In this document: positions 25,913 to 33,381 of the stretch, piece by piece
Numbering within the stretch: position 1 is the stretch's first letter
How the letters are laid out: each line of letters opens with the position of its first letter
Assembly: GCF_030127105.1 (NCBI RefSeq)
Contig: NZ_CP126162.1
Span: 186,001 to 250,000 of the forward strand
Direction of reading: 5' to 3'
Origin: Haloarcula pelagica
GTDB lineage: Archaea > Halobacteriota > Halobacteria > Halobacteriales > Haloarculaceae
Length of the DNA: 64,000 bases
Made by a program: the position numbers and the translations under genes
The notes under the pieces: generated by a model
What the model saw: the letters and a program-made list of their open reading frames with translations, nothing else
Database searches by the model: none
What the model was told of the DNA's origin: nothing

Positions 25913-25990
25913 GTCCAGTGGTTCGTCAGTGGGCCTACTAAATCTTGCCGCAGAAAAGCTAAGCCCGAGGGGGGTGCTACTGTGAACCGC

Positions 25991-26293
25991 ATGGCGCGAA
26001 TAGCGTTCCACCTCCGTATCAAAGAGGGGCAACGAGAGGCGTACCGCGAGGAACACGAGGACGTACCCGAGGCACTGGAGTCGGCGTATCTCGACTCCGA
26101 AGCGGGCATCGAGACGTACAGCGTCTTCGAGAAGGGCGGCCACGTGTTCGGGTTCCTGGAGGTCGAAGACCCGGCGGTGATCAAAGAGGCCATGGCCGAA
26201 AGCGAGGCGCAGGCAGCGTGGAACGAGGTGATGGACCCCATCCTCGTCGAGGAGGACGACCAGTGGATGGACGAGGTCTACCGGATGGTCTGA
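25991..26293 (+). CDS. rhaM: L-rhamnose mutarotase
   Basis: Small ferredoxin-like-fold epimerase of the RhaM/YiiL (DUF718) family, 100 aa, interconverting alpha and beta anomers of L-rhamnose. Family landmarks: RIAFHLRIKEGQREAYREEH near the N-terminus, SVFEKGGHVFGFLEVED in the middle, and the terminal WMDEVYRMV. The length is typical (about 100-105 aa). It lies divergent from the lactonase-like gene; the 78-base gap carries AAAAGCTAAG as a possible TATA element. It ends two bases from the convergent short-chain dehydrogenase gene. This gene is the strongest single pointer to rhamnose as the substrate of the module. Confidence 0.83.
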   Translation: MARIAFHLRIKEGQREAYREEHEDVPEALESAYLDSEAGIETYSVFEKGGHVFGFLEVEDPAVIKEAMAESEAQAAWNEVMDPILVEEDDQWMDEVYRMV

Positions 26294-26294
26294 A

Positions 26295-27110
26295 TCAGGC
26301 TTTGAGATACCCGCCGTCGACGGCGATCGACTCGCCGGTTATCCACTCGCCCTCCGCCGAGAGCAACAGCACGGCGACGTGCCCGATCTCCGCCGGCTGT
26401 GCCGGCCTGTCGAGGATGTGCGTGTCGAGCGACTCCGACAGGACCTCCTCGGGCGACTGGTCGCTCTGTGCCGCCTTCTCCGTGAGCCACTGGTCGACCA
26501 TCGGGGTCTCGACCGTCCCCGGTTTGATCGCGTTCGCCGTGATGTCGTGCTCGGCGAGTTCCTTCGCCAGGACCGTCGTCAGCGCCAGTACTGCGGCCTT
26601 CGACGCACCGTACGCTCCCTGTCCGGTGAACGGTCGTTCTGCCCCCACGGAGGAGATGTTGACGATGCTCCCCGCGACATCGTCGGCGATCATCTGCGCA
26701 GCGATCCGCTTTGCGACGAGGAACGTCCCTTTCGTGTTGACCGCGAAGTGTCGGTCCCACTCGGCTTCGGTCGTCTCGAGGAGCGGGATCGACTGCTGGA
26801 TGCCGGCGTTGTTGACGACGCCGTGGATCGGCCCGAGCGCCTCGACGGCCGCTTCGACGCCACTGTCGACGGACGCCGCGTCGGCCACGTCGACCTCGAC
26901 CACGGTCGCCCCACTCCCCGTCTCCCTGACCTGATCGGCCGTCACGTCGGCGTCCTCGGTGTTCGTGTCGAAGACAGTAACGTCGGCACCTGCGCGCGCA
27001 CATCTCACCGCGATGCCGCGGCCGATTCCCTGCGCACCGCCGGTGACGACGACGTGGCGATCGGTAAGCCGTGTGTCGGTGGAACCGCTGTCTGGCCCTT
27101 GTGCAGACAT
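26295..27110 (-). CDS. Short-chain dehydrogenase (rhamnose-module)
   Basis: SDR family oxidoreductase, 271 aa. Cofactor motif TGGAQGIGRGIAV, NNAGIQQSIPLL, catalytic Ser in VNISSVGAERPF and Tyr-x3-Lys in YGASKAAVLALT are all present; the C-terminus ends ITGESIAVDGGYLKA. In the L-rhamnose diketo-hydrolase pathway two SDRs act: the L-rhamnose 1-dehydrogenase and the 2-keto-3-deoxy-L-rhamnonate 4-dehydrogenase. This gene and the one at 30405 could fill these two steps, but sequence alone does not say which is which. ATG at 27108-27110 chosen over a GTG three codons earlier. A full 17-base palindrome lies 70-85 bases upstream. Confidence 0.82.
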   Translation of the reverse strand: MSAQGPDSGSTDTRLTDRHVVVTGGAQGIGRGIAVRCARAGADVTVFDTNTEDADVTADQVRETGSGATVVEVDVADAASVDSGVEAAVEALGPIHGVVNNAGIQQSIPLLETTEAEWDRHFAVNTKGTFLVAKRIAAQMIADDVAGSIVNISSVGAERPFTGQGAYGASKAAVLALTTVLAKELAEHDITANAIKPGTVETPMVDQWLTEKAAQSDQSPEEVLSESLDTHILDRPAQPAEIGHVAVLLLSAEGEWITGESIAVDGGYLKA

Positions 27111-27178
27111 ATCGGTCACTCAGTCGGGGGGATACGTAAACCTGTAGGTGTAACTCGGTCCAACGCACGCGAGCAGCT

Positions 27179-27195
27179 GTCCGGTATTGCCGGAC
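27179..27195. promoter_or_regulatory. 17-base palindrome upstream of the SDR gene, candidate operator
   Basis: GTCCGG-TATTG-CCGGAC, perfect 6-base arms. It shares TCCGGTA and CGGA spacing with the palindrome in the iclR promoter and lies 69-85 bases before the ATG of the gene ending at 26295. Confidence 0.5.
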
Positions 27196-27341
27196 CAATA
27201 TTTGTCAGGTGAACTGGTGACAAGCATAGTGGTAATAGTTAACATATATTTTATTCCGGAGTATAGCCGAGATATTTGGCCGCCCCCCGGTTTAGTCCCA
27301 CACACAGCGGTCGATTCCGACGGCTTGCCGGTACGGACGGA

Positions 27342-27358
27342 ATCCGTTGTTACCGGAT
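27342..27358. promoter_or_regulatory. Second 17-base palindrome in the same region
   Basis: ATCCG-TTGTTAC-CGGAT on the plus strand (ATCCGGTAACAACGGAT on the minus strand). Arm length and spacer match the site at 13809-13825; 12 of 17 positions are identical to it. It is 147 bases beyond the first site, measured start to end. Confidence 0.45.
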
Positions 27359-28064
27359 GGGATTCGCTATAATCGGACAGACGGTTCCCGTCGCGGGGAG
27401 CCCACGAACTGGTTGCACAAGCCGGGACATCGGCGATTCGAGCGCGGAACCGAGTGTAAACCGGCTCGATCGCCGCTCCTGGCCGATATGACGACGGTCT
27501 ATGCTATCCCAGCGAGCGCTCGCCGACACGCCCCACGCTCGGGACGAGCGTGTGTTCGTCGCGCAGCGTCTCGATACCCAATCGGTATAGCCGGCAAGTA
27601 TCCGACATGAGCGGAAACACCTGTCCCGTAGCGACATCGGGAGGGTGATTCCCCGTCAGGGGGTTCTTCTAACAAGTGTACATTCGATATTGACTCCGGT
27701 CGATATTGGACACCCACTACTAACAGCCGTACATCAGTTATCCCCAGATTTAGATTTCGAAATTCCGTTAATAGCACCGTATCTATTTTTCTAATGTTAC
27801 TTGTCCGATATCTCGAACCATATTGCTGCAAATAGCATAGTTATGGCGAGTATTCGGACCAGATCTGGGTATAGAAGGGTCAGTATCGCGAATATATGGC
27901 TATAAAATTCCGTCTGGCGCTACCGTTCCCCTATTGTTCGAGAGACGGGATACTGTCGTCGCGAGGGAGTGGGCACGACAGCGGTGGCAGATGCTGCCGA
28001 CAGACGTGGAGAAGACGAGCCCGACGGTGCGGCGGAGACAACAGGGAGATGTCGTCTTCGGGGC

Positions 28065-29096
28065 TCAGCCGTCGAACGTGATCATCCCCTTGACTGCCGT
28101 CGGGTCCATCGCACGGCCGAAGGCGTCGTCGATCCCGTCGAGCGGCGCCTCGAAATCGATCAGCCCCTCGACATCGACGCTCCCGTCCGCGAGGAGGGCG
28201 ACGGCAGCGTCGTACGTGTTCTTGTACCGAAACGAGCCGGCGACATCGATCTCGTTGTCGATGAGTTCCAGCACGTCGACCGGGACGGTCGCTTCGTCCG
28301 CCAGCCCCACGAGGACGACAGTTCCGCCGCGACGGACGGCATCGAACGTCGACTGGATAGAGGGCGTGGCGCCAGAGGCTTCGACGACGACATCCGCGCC
28401 GACGCCGTCGGTGTACTCGTCGACCGCCGTTTCGAGGTCCGCCTCGGTGACATCGATAGCCAGATCCGCCCCTCTCGCCTCCGCGCGGGTCAGTTTCTCC
28501 GCGACAACGTCGGTGACGAGCACGTCAGTCGCGCCGGCGGCGCGGGCGGCTTCCATCACGAGCAGGCCGATTGGGCCGGCCCCCGTGACGAGCACCGTGT
28601 CGCCGGTCCCGATGTCACCCCGACGGCACGCGTGGATGCCGACCGAAAGCGGTTCACAGAGCGCGCCCGCCGCGGTCGAGACGCTGTCGGGGAGTTTGTA
28701 CGCAAAGTCGGCCGGCCACGCGACGTACTCGGCGAAGGCGCCGTCGTGTGGCGGCGTCGCCATAAACGTGACATCCTCACAGAGGTGGTAGTCCCCGCGC
28801 TTGCAGTGGGCACACCGCCGACAGGGGACACCGGGTTCGAGCGCGACACGGTCGCCGGGGGCCAGTCCCGTGACGTTCTCGCCGACCGCCGCGACCTCCC
28901 CGGCGCTCTCGTGGCCGAGGACGAGCGGCTCCTCGACGACGTAGTCGCCGATGCGACCGTGTTCGTAGTAGTGGATGTCCGACCCGCAGATGCCGACATC
29001 GCGGACGGCGACGAGGACATCGTCGGGACCGGGCGACGGTCTGGGACGCTCTTCGAGTTCGAACTCCGTGGGCTCGACTAACACTGCAGCACGCAT
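28065..29096 (-). CDS. Zinc-dependent sorbitol/iditol dehydrogenase-type protein
   Basis: Medium-chain zinc dehydrogenase, 343 aa. Catalytic zinc: VGICGSDIHYYEHG and LGHESAGEV; structural zinc: CRRCAHCKRGDYHLC; nucleotide fold: VLVTGAGPIGLLVMEAARAA. The GSDIHYYEHGRIGDY context is typical of the sorbitol/xylitol dehydrogenase branch (iditol 2-dehydrogenase family), which interconverts polyols and ketoses. ATG at 29094-29096 was preferred over a GTG four codons earlier. It lies 44 bases after the galactonate-type dehydratase stop on the same strand, so the two are likely one transcript. The natural substrate is unknown. Confidence 0.83.
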   Translation of the reverse strand: MRAAVLVEPTEFELEERPRPSPGPDDVLVAVRDVGICGSDIHYYEHGRIGDYVVEEPLVLGHESAGEVAAVGENVTGLAPGDRVALEPGVPCRRCAHCKRGDYHLCEDVTFMATPPHDGAFAEYVAWPADFAYKLPDSVSTAAGALCEPLSVGIHACRRGDIGTGDTVLVTGAGPIGLLVMEAARAAGATDVLVTDVVAEKLTRAEARGADLAIDVTEADLETAVDEYTDGVGADVVVEASGATPSIQSTFDAVRRGGTVVLVGLADEATVPVDVLELIDNEIDVAGSFRYKNTYDAAVALLADGSVDVEGLIDFEAPLDGIDDAFGRAMDPTAVKGMITFDG

Positions 29097-29140
29097 GCGT
29101 GACGACACGTCGTACGGCTACAAAAAACAGGGGGGTGCCG

Positions 29141-30292
29141 TCACCACTCGGCGACGCTCCCGTCCTCGTGGTGCCACACCGGGTTGTACCAGTTCACGTC
29201 GGACTGGGCCTTCTCGCGAAGGTACGCCTCGTCGACTTCGATCCCGAGGCCGGGACCGGTCGGCCGTTCGACGTAACCGTCCTCGAACTCGAAGGTCGCC
29301 GGGTCTTCGAGGAGTGCGAGGCCCTGACTCGACGCCGGATCGTGGAGTGTGAGGTCCTGTTCCTGCATGACGACGTTCTGGGAGGCGAACCCGACCTGCA
29401 AGCTGGCGGCGAACGCGATCGGACCGAGCGGGCAGTGCGGGACGACCGCCACGTCGAACGCCTGAGCCATCGACGCCACTTTCCGCATCTCGCTGATGCC
29501 GCCGACGTGTGTGACATCGGGCTGGATGACGGAGACGGCGTTCTCCGTCAGCAGTGGCTTGAAATCGTACCGTGAGTAGTGCCGTTCGCCGGTCGAGACC
29601 GGCACGCTGGTCTGCTGGTTGAGCGCGCCGAAGGCCTCGCCGTGTTCGGGCGTCAGCGGCTGATCGGCGAACATCAGGTTGAACGGTTCGAGCCTGCGGA
29701 GGAGTTCCAGCGCCATCGGCTTCGAGACGCGGCCGTGGAAGTCCACGCCGACGAGTGCGTCGCTCCCGACGGCGTCCCGGAGTGCCGCGACCCGGTCGAC
29801 GACCCGCTCGACGGCCCGGGTCGTCTCCATCGGCCGGAACTTCCGCGGGTTGTTGAGTTTGAACGCGCGGTAGCCTCGCTCTGAATGCTGTCGTGCGGAG
29901 TCAGCGATCTTGTCGGGATCGGCGCCCCCGATCCACTGATAGACGAGCATCCGGTCCCGGACGTGGCCACCGAGCAGGTCGTGGATCGGGGCGTCGTAGT
30001 GGCGACCCTTGATGTCCCACAGTGCCTGGTCGATGCCGGCGAGCGCACTCATCAGCACCGGCCCACCACGGAAGTAACCGCTCTGATACAGCTTCCGCCA
30101 GTGGTACTCGATCCGCAACGGGTCCATCCCCAGCAGGTACCCCTCGACGAGTTCGGACACCGCCGTCCGAACCGTCTCCAGTCGCCCCTGGATGATCGGC
30201 TCACCCCAGCCGACGACCCCCTCGTCGGTCTCCAGTTTGAGCAGTAACCACCGGGGCGGAATCGCGAACAGTTCGTAGTCGGTGATTTGCAT
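29141..30292 (-). CDS. Galactonate/gluconate dehydratase-like enolase-superfamily enzyme
   Basis: DgoD-type sugar-acid dehydratase, 383 aa. Strong family features: PPRWLLLKLETDEGVVGWGE, FRGGPVLMSALAGIDQALWD, Glu ligand in STGERHYSRYDFKPLL, and the His of VVPHCPLGPIAFAAS. The first ligand is Asp in GVDFHGRV. At the second ligand strand it reads LMFADQPL, giving Asp where most relatives have Glu-Glu-Pro or Glu-Gln-Pro. Galactonate and gluconate dehydratases of haloarchaeal semiphosphorylative pathways belong here, so the substrate may be D-galactonate, D-gluconate or another aldonate. ATG at 30290-30292 is supported by family N-termini; an in-frame extension upstream overlaps the divergent SDR gene and was not used. 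Confidence 0.8.
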   Translation of the reverse strand: MQITDYELFAIPPRWLLLKLETDEGVVGWGEPIIQGRLETVRTAVSELVEGYLLGMDPLRIEYHWRKLYQSGYFRGGPVLMSALAGIDQALWDIKGRHYDAPIHDLLGGHVRDRMLVYQWIGGADPDKIADSARQHSERGYRAFKLNNPRKFRPMETTRAVERVVDRVAALRDAVGSDALVGVDFHGRVSKPMALELLRRLEPFNLMFADQPLTPEHGEAFGALNQQTSVPVSTGERHYSRYDFKPLLTENAVSVIQPDVTHVGGISEMRKVASMAQAFDVAVVPHCPLGPIAFAASLQVGFASQNVVMQEQDLTLHDPASSQGLALLEDPATFEFEDGYVERPTGPGLGIEVDEAYLREKAQSDVNWYNPVWHHEDGSVAEW

Positions 30293-30345
30293 GGATGCTA
30301 CGTAGGCAAGCGCACACTTGAAACGCCAGGTCGGCGAGAACCCCG

Positions 30346-30376
30346 ATCCGGTACAGTCGAGGTATAGTTTTATCAT
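30346..30376 (+). promoter_or_regulatory. Half-operator and TATA box of the SDR gene
   Basis: ATCCGGTA (30346-30353) equals one arm of the shared palindrome. It precedes TAGTTTTATC, a TATA-like element about 33-40 bases before the ATG at 30405. Confidence 0.4.
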
Positions 30377-30404
30377 CGTGGAAGCCGCGTGCGTGAACGT
30401 ACGT

Positions 30405-31178
30405 ATGAGTGTACGCGAGAGTTTCTCCCTCGACGGAGAGACGGCTATCGTCACCGGTGCAGCACAGGGACTCGGAAAGCAGATGGCGAGCGGGCTCGCG
30501 GAGATGGGCGCCGATGTCGCCATCGCCGACGTGAACGAGGAGAAAGCCGAGCGGGCCGCGGCCGAACTCGACGGCGAGACGACGGTCATCGCGACCGAGG
30601 TCGACGTGACAGACGAGGCCTCCGTCGAGGCGATGGTCGAGGACGTGACCGACCGCCTCGGCCCCATCGACGTGCTGGTCAACAACGCGGGGATCGTCGA
30701 GAACTCGCCGGCCGAGGAGACCAGCATCGAGTCCTGGCGGCGTATCGTCGCCGTCAACTTAGACGGCGTCTTCCTCTGTGCCAAACACGTCGGCCAGCAG
30801 ATGCTAGAGCGGGGCGAAGGGCGGATCGTCAACATCTCCTCGATGTCCGGGTTCGATGTCAACGTCCCGCAGAAACAGGCCAGCTACAACACGACGAAAG
30901 CCGGCGTCAGGATGTTGACCCAGTCGCTCGCCGTCGAGTGGGGGGACCGCGGCGTCCGTGTCAACGCCATCGCGCCGGGGTACATGCGCACCGAGCTGGT
31001 CGACGAGGTGCTGGCCGAGAACCCCGAGATGGAGGAGACGTGGCTGGAGAACACGCCGATGGGACGGCTCGGCCGTCCGGAGGAACTCAAGGAACTCGTC
31101 GTCTATCTCGCCTCGGACGCCTCCTCGTACATGACCGGGTCGACGGTCGTCATGGACGGCGGCTACACCTCCCGATAG
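30405..31178 (+). CDS. Short-chain dehydrogenase, glucose/rhamnose 1-dehydrogenase type
   Basis: SDR oxidoreductase, 257 aa. TGAAQGLGKQMASGL cofactor motif, NNAGIVENSPAEE, Ser in IVNISSMSGFDVN, and catalytic Tyr-x3-Lys in SYNTTKAGVRML. C-terminal MTGSTVVMDGGYTS is typical of classical SDRs. Candidate L-rhamnose dehydrogenase or 2-keto-3-deoxyrhamnonate dehydrogenase, partner to the gene at 26295. Start: the ATG of MSVRESFSL at 30405, in line with SDR N-termini; earlier in-frame codons overlap the promoter. Divergent from the galactonate-type dehydratase and convergent with the rhamnulokinase gene, 45 bases away. Confidence 0.82.
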   Translation: MSVRESFSLDGETAIVTGAAQGLGKQMASGLAEMGADVAIADVNEEKAERAAAELDGETTVIATEVDVTDEASVEAMVEDVTDRLGPIDVLVNNAGIVENSPAEETSIESWRRIVAVNLDGVFLCAKHVGQQMLERGEGRIVNISSMSGFDVNVPQKQASYNTTKAGVRMLTQSLAVEWGDRGVRVNAIAPGYMRTELVDEVLAENPEMEETWLENTPMGRLGRPEELKELVVYLASDASSYMTGSTVVMDGGYTSR

Positions 31179-31223
31179 GGGATCGGTCGCTCTTTTCGAG
31201 GACGGTGGGTCGGTCGCCGGGAG

Positions 31224-32684
31224 CTACGCCGACGGGAGGTCGGTCAGCCGTTCTTTCGCCCGCTCCCACTCGCCCGTGTCGGTGGGCTCGTACCGCGTCG
31301 TCTCGAACGCCGAGGCGACGAGTCGGCGCCCGGCCGCGAGATCCGGGAGGGTGTCGACGGCGAGCGCCTGTGTCAGGAGGTTCCCGATCGCCGTCGCCTC
31401 GACCGGACCGGCGACGACCGGGCGGTCGGTCGCGTCCGCGAGCAACTGACAGAACAGGTCGTTGCGGACGCCGCCACCGCCCAGGTTGATGCTTTCGGGC
31501 CGATCGTCGGTGACGGCCGCGAGCGCGTCCAGCTCCAGCGCCGTCTTCGTCACCAGGCTGTCGAGGAGACAGCGGACGATCTCCCCCTGGCCGGTCGGGA
31601 CCGGCTGGTCGGTCCGCCGACAGTAGGCGCGGAGCTGGTCGGGCATCGAGCCGTCGATGTCGAAGCTCTCGGCGTCGGGGTCGACGAGCGCGGCCCGGGC
31701 AGGGGCGTCGCGGGCCGCCGACAGGAGATGGTCGTACCCGGCCGGCTCGCCGTTCGCCCGCCAGGCTTCGCGGCACTCTTCGAGCAGGAAGAAGCCGTTG
31801 ACGTTCGTCAGGAGGCGGACGGTCCCGTCGACGCCGAGTTCGTTCGAGACGCCGTGCTCGAAGCCCGCGTCGGTACGAACCGGGGCGTCGCGCTCGACAC
31901 CGAGGATGAACCACGACCCCGTGTTGAGGAAGGCCCCGTCTTCGGCCAGCGGGAGCCCAGCGACGGCCGCCGCCGTGTCGTGGCTCGCCGGCGTGACGAG
32001 TTCGGGCGTTTCCGAAACCCGCTCGGCCACGTCGTCGGCGACCGGCCCCAGCCGCCGGCCGGGCTCTTCGAGCGACGGGAGGAGAGCAGTCGGCACCCCC
32101 AGGTCGTCGAGCAGGTCGGTCGCCCACGCGCGCTCGCTCGGATCGACCATCTGCGTGGTCGAGGCGACGGTCACTTCACCACACTGATCGCCGCCCAACA
32201 GGGTCGTCAGGAGCTGTGGCATCATGAGCAGGCTGTCGGCCCGTTCGAGGAGGGCCGGGTCGCGCTCGGCGAGCGTGTGGAGTTGCCAGAGCGTGTTCGG
32301 CGTGTTCCAGTTGGTGATCCCGGTCGCCGCGAAGAGCCGGCGCTTGCCGACCGACGCGAACAGCTCCTCGCGTGTCGCCGTCGCCTCCGGATCGCGGTAG
32401 GAGACGGGGTCCCGGAGGACCTCGCCGTCCGCGAGGAGACCGAAGTCCAGCCCCCAGGTGTCGACGCCGACGGTGTCGAGTCCGTCGGCCCGTTCGGCGG
32501 CGGCTTCCAGGCCGTCGACCATCCGCTCGCGGAGCGCCGCGAGGTCCCAGACGTACCGTCCGTCCCGTCGGACCGGCCGGTTCTCGAACCGGTGGACCTC
32601 CCGAACGTCGAAGTCGGTCGGCGTCACGCGACCGAGATACACCGTGCCGCCGCTGGCGCCGATATCGATGGCGACGTGGTTCAT
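31224..32684 (-). CDS. rhaB: Rhamnulokinase-like FGGY carbohydrate kinase
   Basis: FGGY-family kinase, 486 aa, predicted to phosphorylate a ketose (L-rhamnulose or a relative) at C1 with ATP. Rhamnulokinase-like features: AIDIGASGGTVYLGRV, VGVDTWGLDFGLLADG, TVASTTQMVDPSERAW, TPASHDTAAAVAGLPL and the C-terminal INLGGGGVRNDLFCQLLAD. ATG at 32682-32684, four bases after the aldolase stop; a longer frame upstream lies wholly inside the aldolase gene. The operon order importer-aldolase-kinase suggests phosphorylating breakdown of the imported sugar. No rhamnose isomerase gene is visible in the window, so the ketose must arise in another way. Confidence 0.82.
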   Translation of the reverse strand: MNHVAIDIGASGGTVYLGRVTPTDFDVREVHRFENRPVRRDGRYVWDLAALRERMVDGLEAAAERADGLDTVGVDTWGLDFGLLADGEVLRDPVSYRDPEATATREELFASVGKRRLFAATGITNWNTPNTLWQLHTLAERDPALLERADSLLMMPQLLTTLLGGDQCGEVTVASTTQMVDPSERAWATDLLDDLGVPTALLPSLEEPGRRLGPVADDVAERVSETPELVTPASHDTAAAVAGLPLAEDGAFLNTGSWFILGVERDAPVRTDAGFEHGVSNELGVDGTVRLLTNVNGFFLLEECREAWRANGEPAGYDHLLSAARDAPARAALVDPDAESFDIDGSMPDQLRAYCRRTDQPVPTGQGEIVRCLLDSLVTKTALELDALAAVTDDRPESINLGGGGVRNDLFCQLLADATDRPVVAGPVEATAIGNLLTQALAVDTLPDLAAGRRLVASAFETTRYEPTDTGEWERAKERLTDLPSA

Positions 32685-32688
32685 GCGT

Positions 32689-33342
32689 TCACTGTCCGTA
32701 GCTGTCGAGTTTCCCGCGGAGCCGATCGATCTCCTCGTCGGGCAGGATCTCCGGCTCGCCGATGGCACGCGCCTGGTGGTGGATGCGAGCGCAGTACTCG
32801 ACCATCAGCGCCACCGTGTAGGCGTCTTCGAGCGAGCCGTCCGCGGTCAACACGCCGTGGTTGCGCAGGAGCGTCGCGTTGTACGACTCCCCGAGCGCGT
32901 CGACGGCGGCGTCGCCGAGCGCCTGTGTCGCGTGAGTCTCGTACTCGGCGACTGGCACCTCGGTGCCGGTGAACGCGAGCAGGTAGTGTGAGGCCGGGAT
33001 CGCCTCGCCCAGCGAGGCGAACGTGGTCGCGTACGGCGAGTGGGTGTGGACGACACCGCCAACGTCCGGCCGCTGCTCGTACACCTCCAGATGCATCGGC
33101 AGTTCCGTCGAGGGGTCGATCTCCCCCTCGACGACGGTGCCGTCGGTGTGGACGACGGGCACGTCCGCGGGCTCGATCTCCGCGTAGGGGACGCCGGACG
33201 GACTGATCGCGACGTGGTCCTCGTCGAGGCGTGTACTCAAGTTGCCGCCGGTGCCGGTCGTCAGGTCGTCGTCGAGGAGGCTGCGTCCGTACTCGCAGAT
33301 GGCGTTACGTGTCTCGTAGTGGGGGATCGTCTCTGATGACAT
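32689..33342 (-). CDS. Class II ketose-1-phosphate aldolase (FucA/RhaD type)
   Basis: Zinc-dependent class II aldolase/adducin-family protein, 217 aa, close in size to L-fuculose-1-phosphate aldolase. Phosphate-binding TGTGGNLSTRL, catalytic Glu in DPSTELPMHLEVY, zinc ligands HTHSPYATTFA and the distal His in LLRNHGVLTADGS. It would cleave a ketose 1-phosphate into dihydroxyacetone phosphate and L-lactaldehyde or glycolaldehyde, depending on the sugar. It lies 39 bases after the ABC ATPase stop and four bases before the kinase start, so it belongs to the importer operon. Fuculose, rhamnulose or ribulose phosphates cannot be told apart here. Confidence 0.82.
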   Translation of the reverse strand: MSSETIPHYETRNAICEYGRSLLDDDLTTGTGGNLSTRLDEDHVAISPSGVPYAEIEPADVPVVHTDGTVVEGEIDPSTELPMHLEVYEQRPDVGGVVHTHSPYATTFASLGEAIPASHYLLAFTGTEVPVAEYETHATQALGDAAVDALGESYNATLLRNHGVLTADGSLEDAYTVALMVEYCARIHHQARAIGEPEILPDEEIDRLRGKLDSYGQ

Positions 33343-33381
33343 TGGGATCGTAGTGAATCGGGTATCGACGCGGTGTGTCTC

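Larger units (their letters stand above)
27111..28064. other. 954-base low-GC region without a supported gene
   Basis: Contains two palindromes of the shared operator type (27179-27195, 27342-27358), a 17-base element at 27670-27686 also found at 8192-8208, and a weaker copy at 27721-27737. About 27640-27950 is strikingly AT-rich with many TATA-like stretches, and CGATATTG occurs twice about 17 bases apart near 27685-27710. I find no protein family in any frame. It may be a decayed element, a large control region or an RNA locus. Confidence 0.45.

Noticed and set aside
25043-26143. Longer start for the amidohydrolase
   Set aside because: The extra N-terminal codons overlap the divergent mutarotase gene and do not match the family, which begins at the HxH metal site.
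27499-27831. 110-codon minus-strand frame in the AT-rich gap
   Set aside because: Composition changes abruptly along the frame and nothing resembles a known family; the region is better explained as noncoding or decayed.
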